NCBI GenBank assembly: GCA_035691285.1 | Contig: DASSJI010000076.1 | Location: forward strand, 1 to 6,302 | Length of the DNA stretch: 6,302 nt | From: DATFEN01 sp035691285 | GTDB lineage: Bacteria; Acidobacteriota; Vicinamibacteria; Fen-336 | Direction of reading: 5' to 3' | Shown: piece after piece, positions 6,202 through 6,302 of the stretch | Position numbering within the stretch: the stretch's first letter is position 1 | How the letters are laid out: each line of letters begins with the position of its first letter | Made by a program: the position numbers and the translations under genes | The notes under the pieces: model-generated | What the model was told of the DNA's origin: nothing | Database searches by the model: none | What the model saw: only the letters and a program-made list of their open reading frames with translations

Positions 6202-6266
6202 GGCAGGAGCGGGCGAAGCATAGCAGGCTTTTGGAGTATCATCCGGCCGCGAAAGCGGAGGCCTCC
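6202..6266. promoter_or_regulatory. Divergent intergenic region between PPK2 (-) and the right-edge gene (+)
   Basis: This 65-nt spacer must hold the start signals of both genes. Minus strand: TATGCT at 6222-6217, 15 nt before the PPK2 ATG, is a possible -10. Plus strand: TATCAT at 6237-6242 is a possible -10. No clear -35 is seen for either. The plus-strand leader contains CCGC-GAAA-GCGG (6247-6258). Confidence 0.35.
6247..6258 (+). other. Short GNRA-loop hairpin overlapping the Shine-Dalgarno of the right-edge gene
   Basis: CCGC (6247-6250), GAAA loop (6251-6254), GCGG (6255-6258) form a perfect 4-bp stem closed by a GNRA tetraloop. The 3' arm shares two bases with the GGAGG Shine-Dalgarno (6257-6261). 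It is too short for a terminator and has no U-run. Confidence 0.35.
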
Positions 6267-6302
6267 ATGCCGTTCTTCGATCTCGATCCTCTCCTCGAGA
6301 CG
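6267..6302 (+). CDS. 5' end of an unidentified divergent gene (12 codons in window)
   Basis: ATG at 6267 follows a strong GGAGG (6257-6261) with a 5-nt spacer. The frame is open to the window edge and reads MPFFDLDPLLET. It is too short to identify. The start is supported by the Shine-Dalgarno and by its placement back to back with PPK2. Confidence 0.6.
   Translation, partial: MPFFDLDPLLET

Noticed and set aside
1..6302. CRISPR array, IS element, tRNA or rRNA
   Set aside because: No regularly spaced repeats, transposase motifs, terminal inverted repeats or recognisable structural RNA sequences were seen on either strand by eye.

Overview
This is a GC-rich window with strong G/C third-position bias. 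It carries six genes on the minus strand and the first codons of a divergent gene at the right edge. The high GC, the serine/threonine kinase fused to a membrane-anchored propeller-type sensor, and the fused two-domain PPK2 fit a soil or sediment bacterium, for example an Acidobacteria, Rokubacteria, Methylomirabilota or Myxococcota-like lineage. No rRNA or other marker is present, so that placement is a guess.

In order of transcription (right to left): (1) 6201-4631, a two-domain polyphosphate kinase 2 (polyphosphate:AMP phosphotransferase type), split by an apparent one-base deletion between its domains near 5344; (2) 4619-3699, a periplasmic-binding-protein fold protein with no signal peptide, starting 11 nt after the kinase; (3) 3670-3422 and 3425-3087, a ribbon-helix-helix antitoxin and a MazF/PemK toxin with a 4-nt overlap; (4) 3055-1949, a zinc-dependent medium-chain alcohol dehydrogenase whose start is problematic; (5) 1938-1648, a small helical protein I do not recognise; (6) 1592 to beyond the left edge, a Pkn-type serine/threonine kinase with a transmembrane segment and the beginning of a TolB/WD40-like propeller. 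On the plus strand, 6267-6302 is the start of another gene with a good Shine-Dalgarno sequence.

The minus-strand genes are packed with gaps of about -4 to +55 nt, so a single read-through transcript is possible. Internal promoter-like TATACT boxes lie immediately before the antitoxin and before the kinase, so these two may also be transcribed on their own. A shared function is not evident. The set combines energy/phosphate metabolism (PPK2), ligand sensing (binding protein, kinase), a redox enzyme and a toxin-antitoxin module.

I see no wholly new system. The points most worth checking are the PPK2 frameshift, the unsecreted binding protein coupled to PPK2, the apparently leaderless toxin-antitoxin operon with repeated CATAT half-sites, the missing N-terminus and altered zinc-site motif of the dehydrogenase, and a 17-nt exact repeat that encodes K-A-L-I-R at two gene ends. 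At three places restoring a single G would repair a reading frame, which may point to systematic one-base deletions in this assembly.
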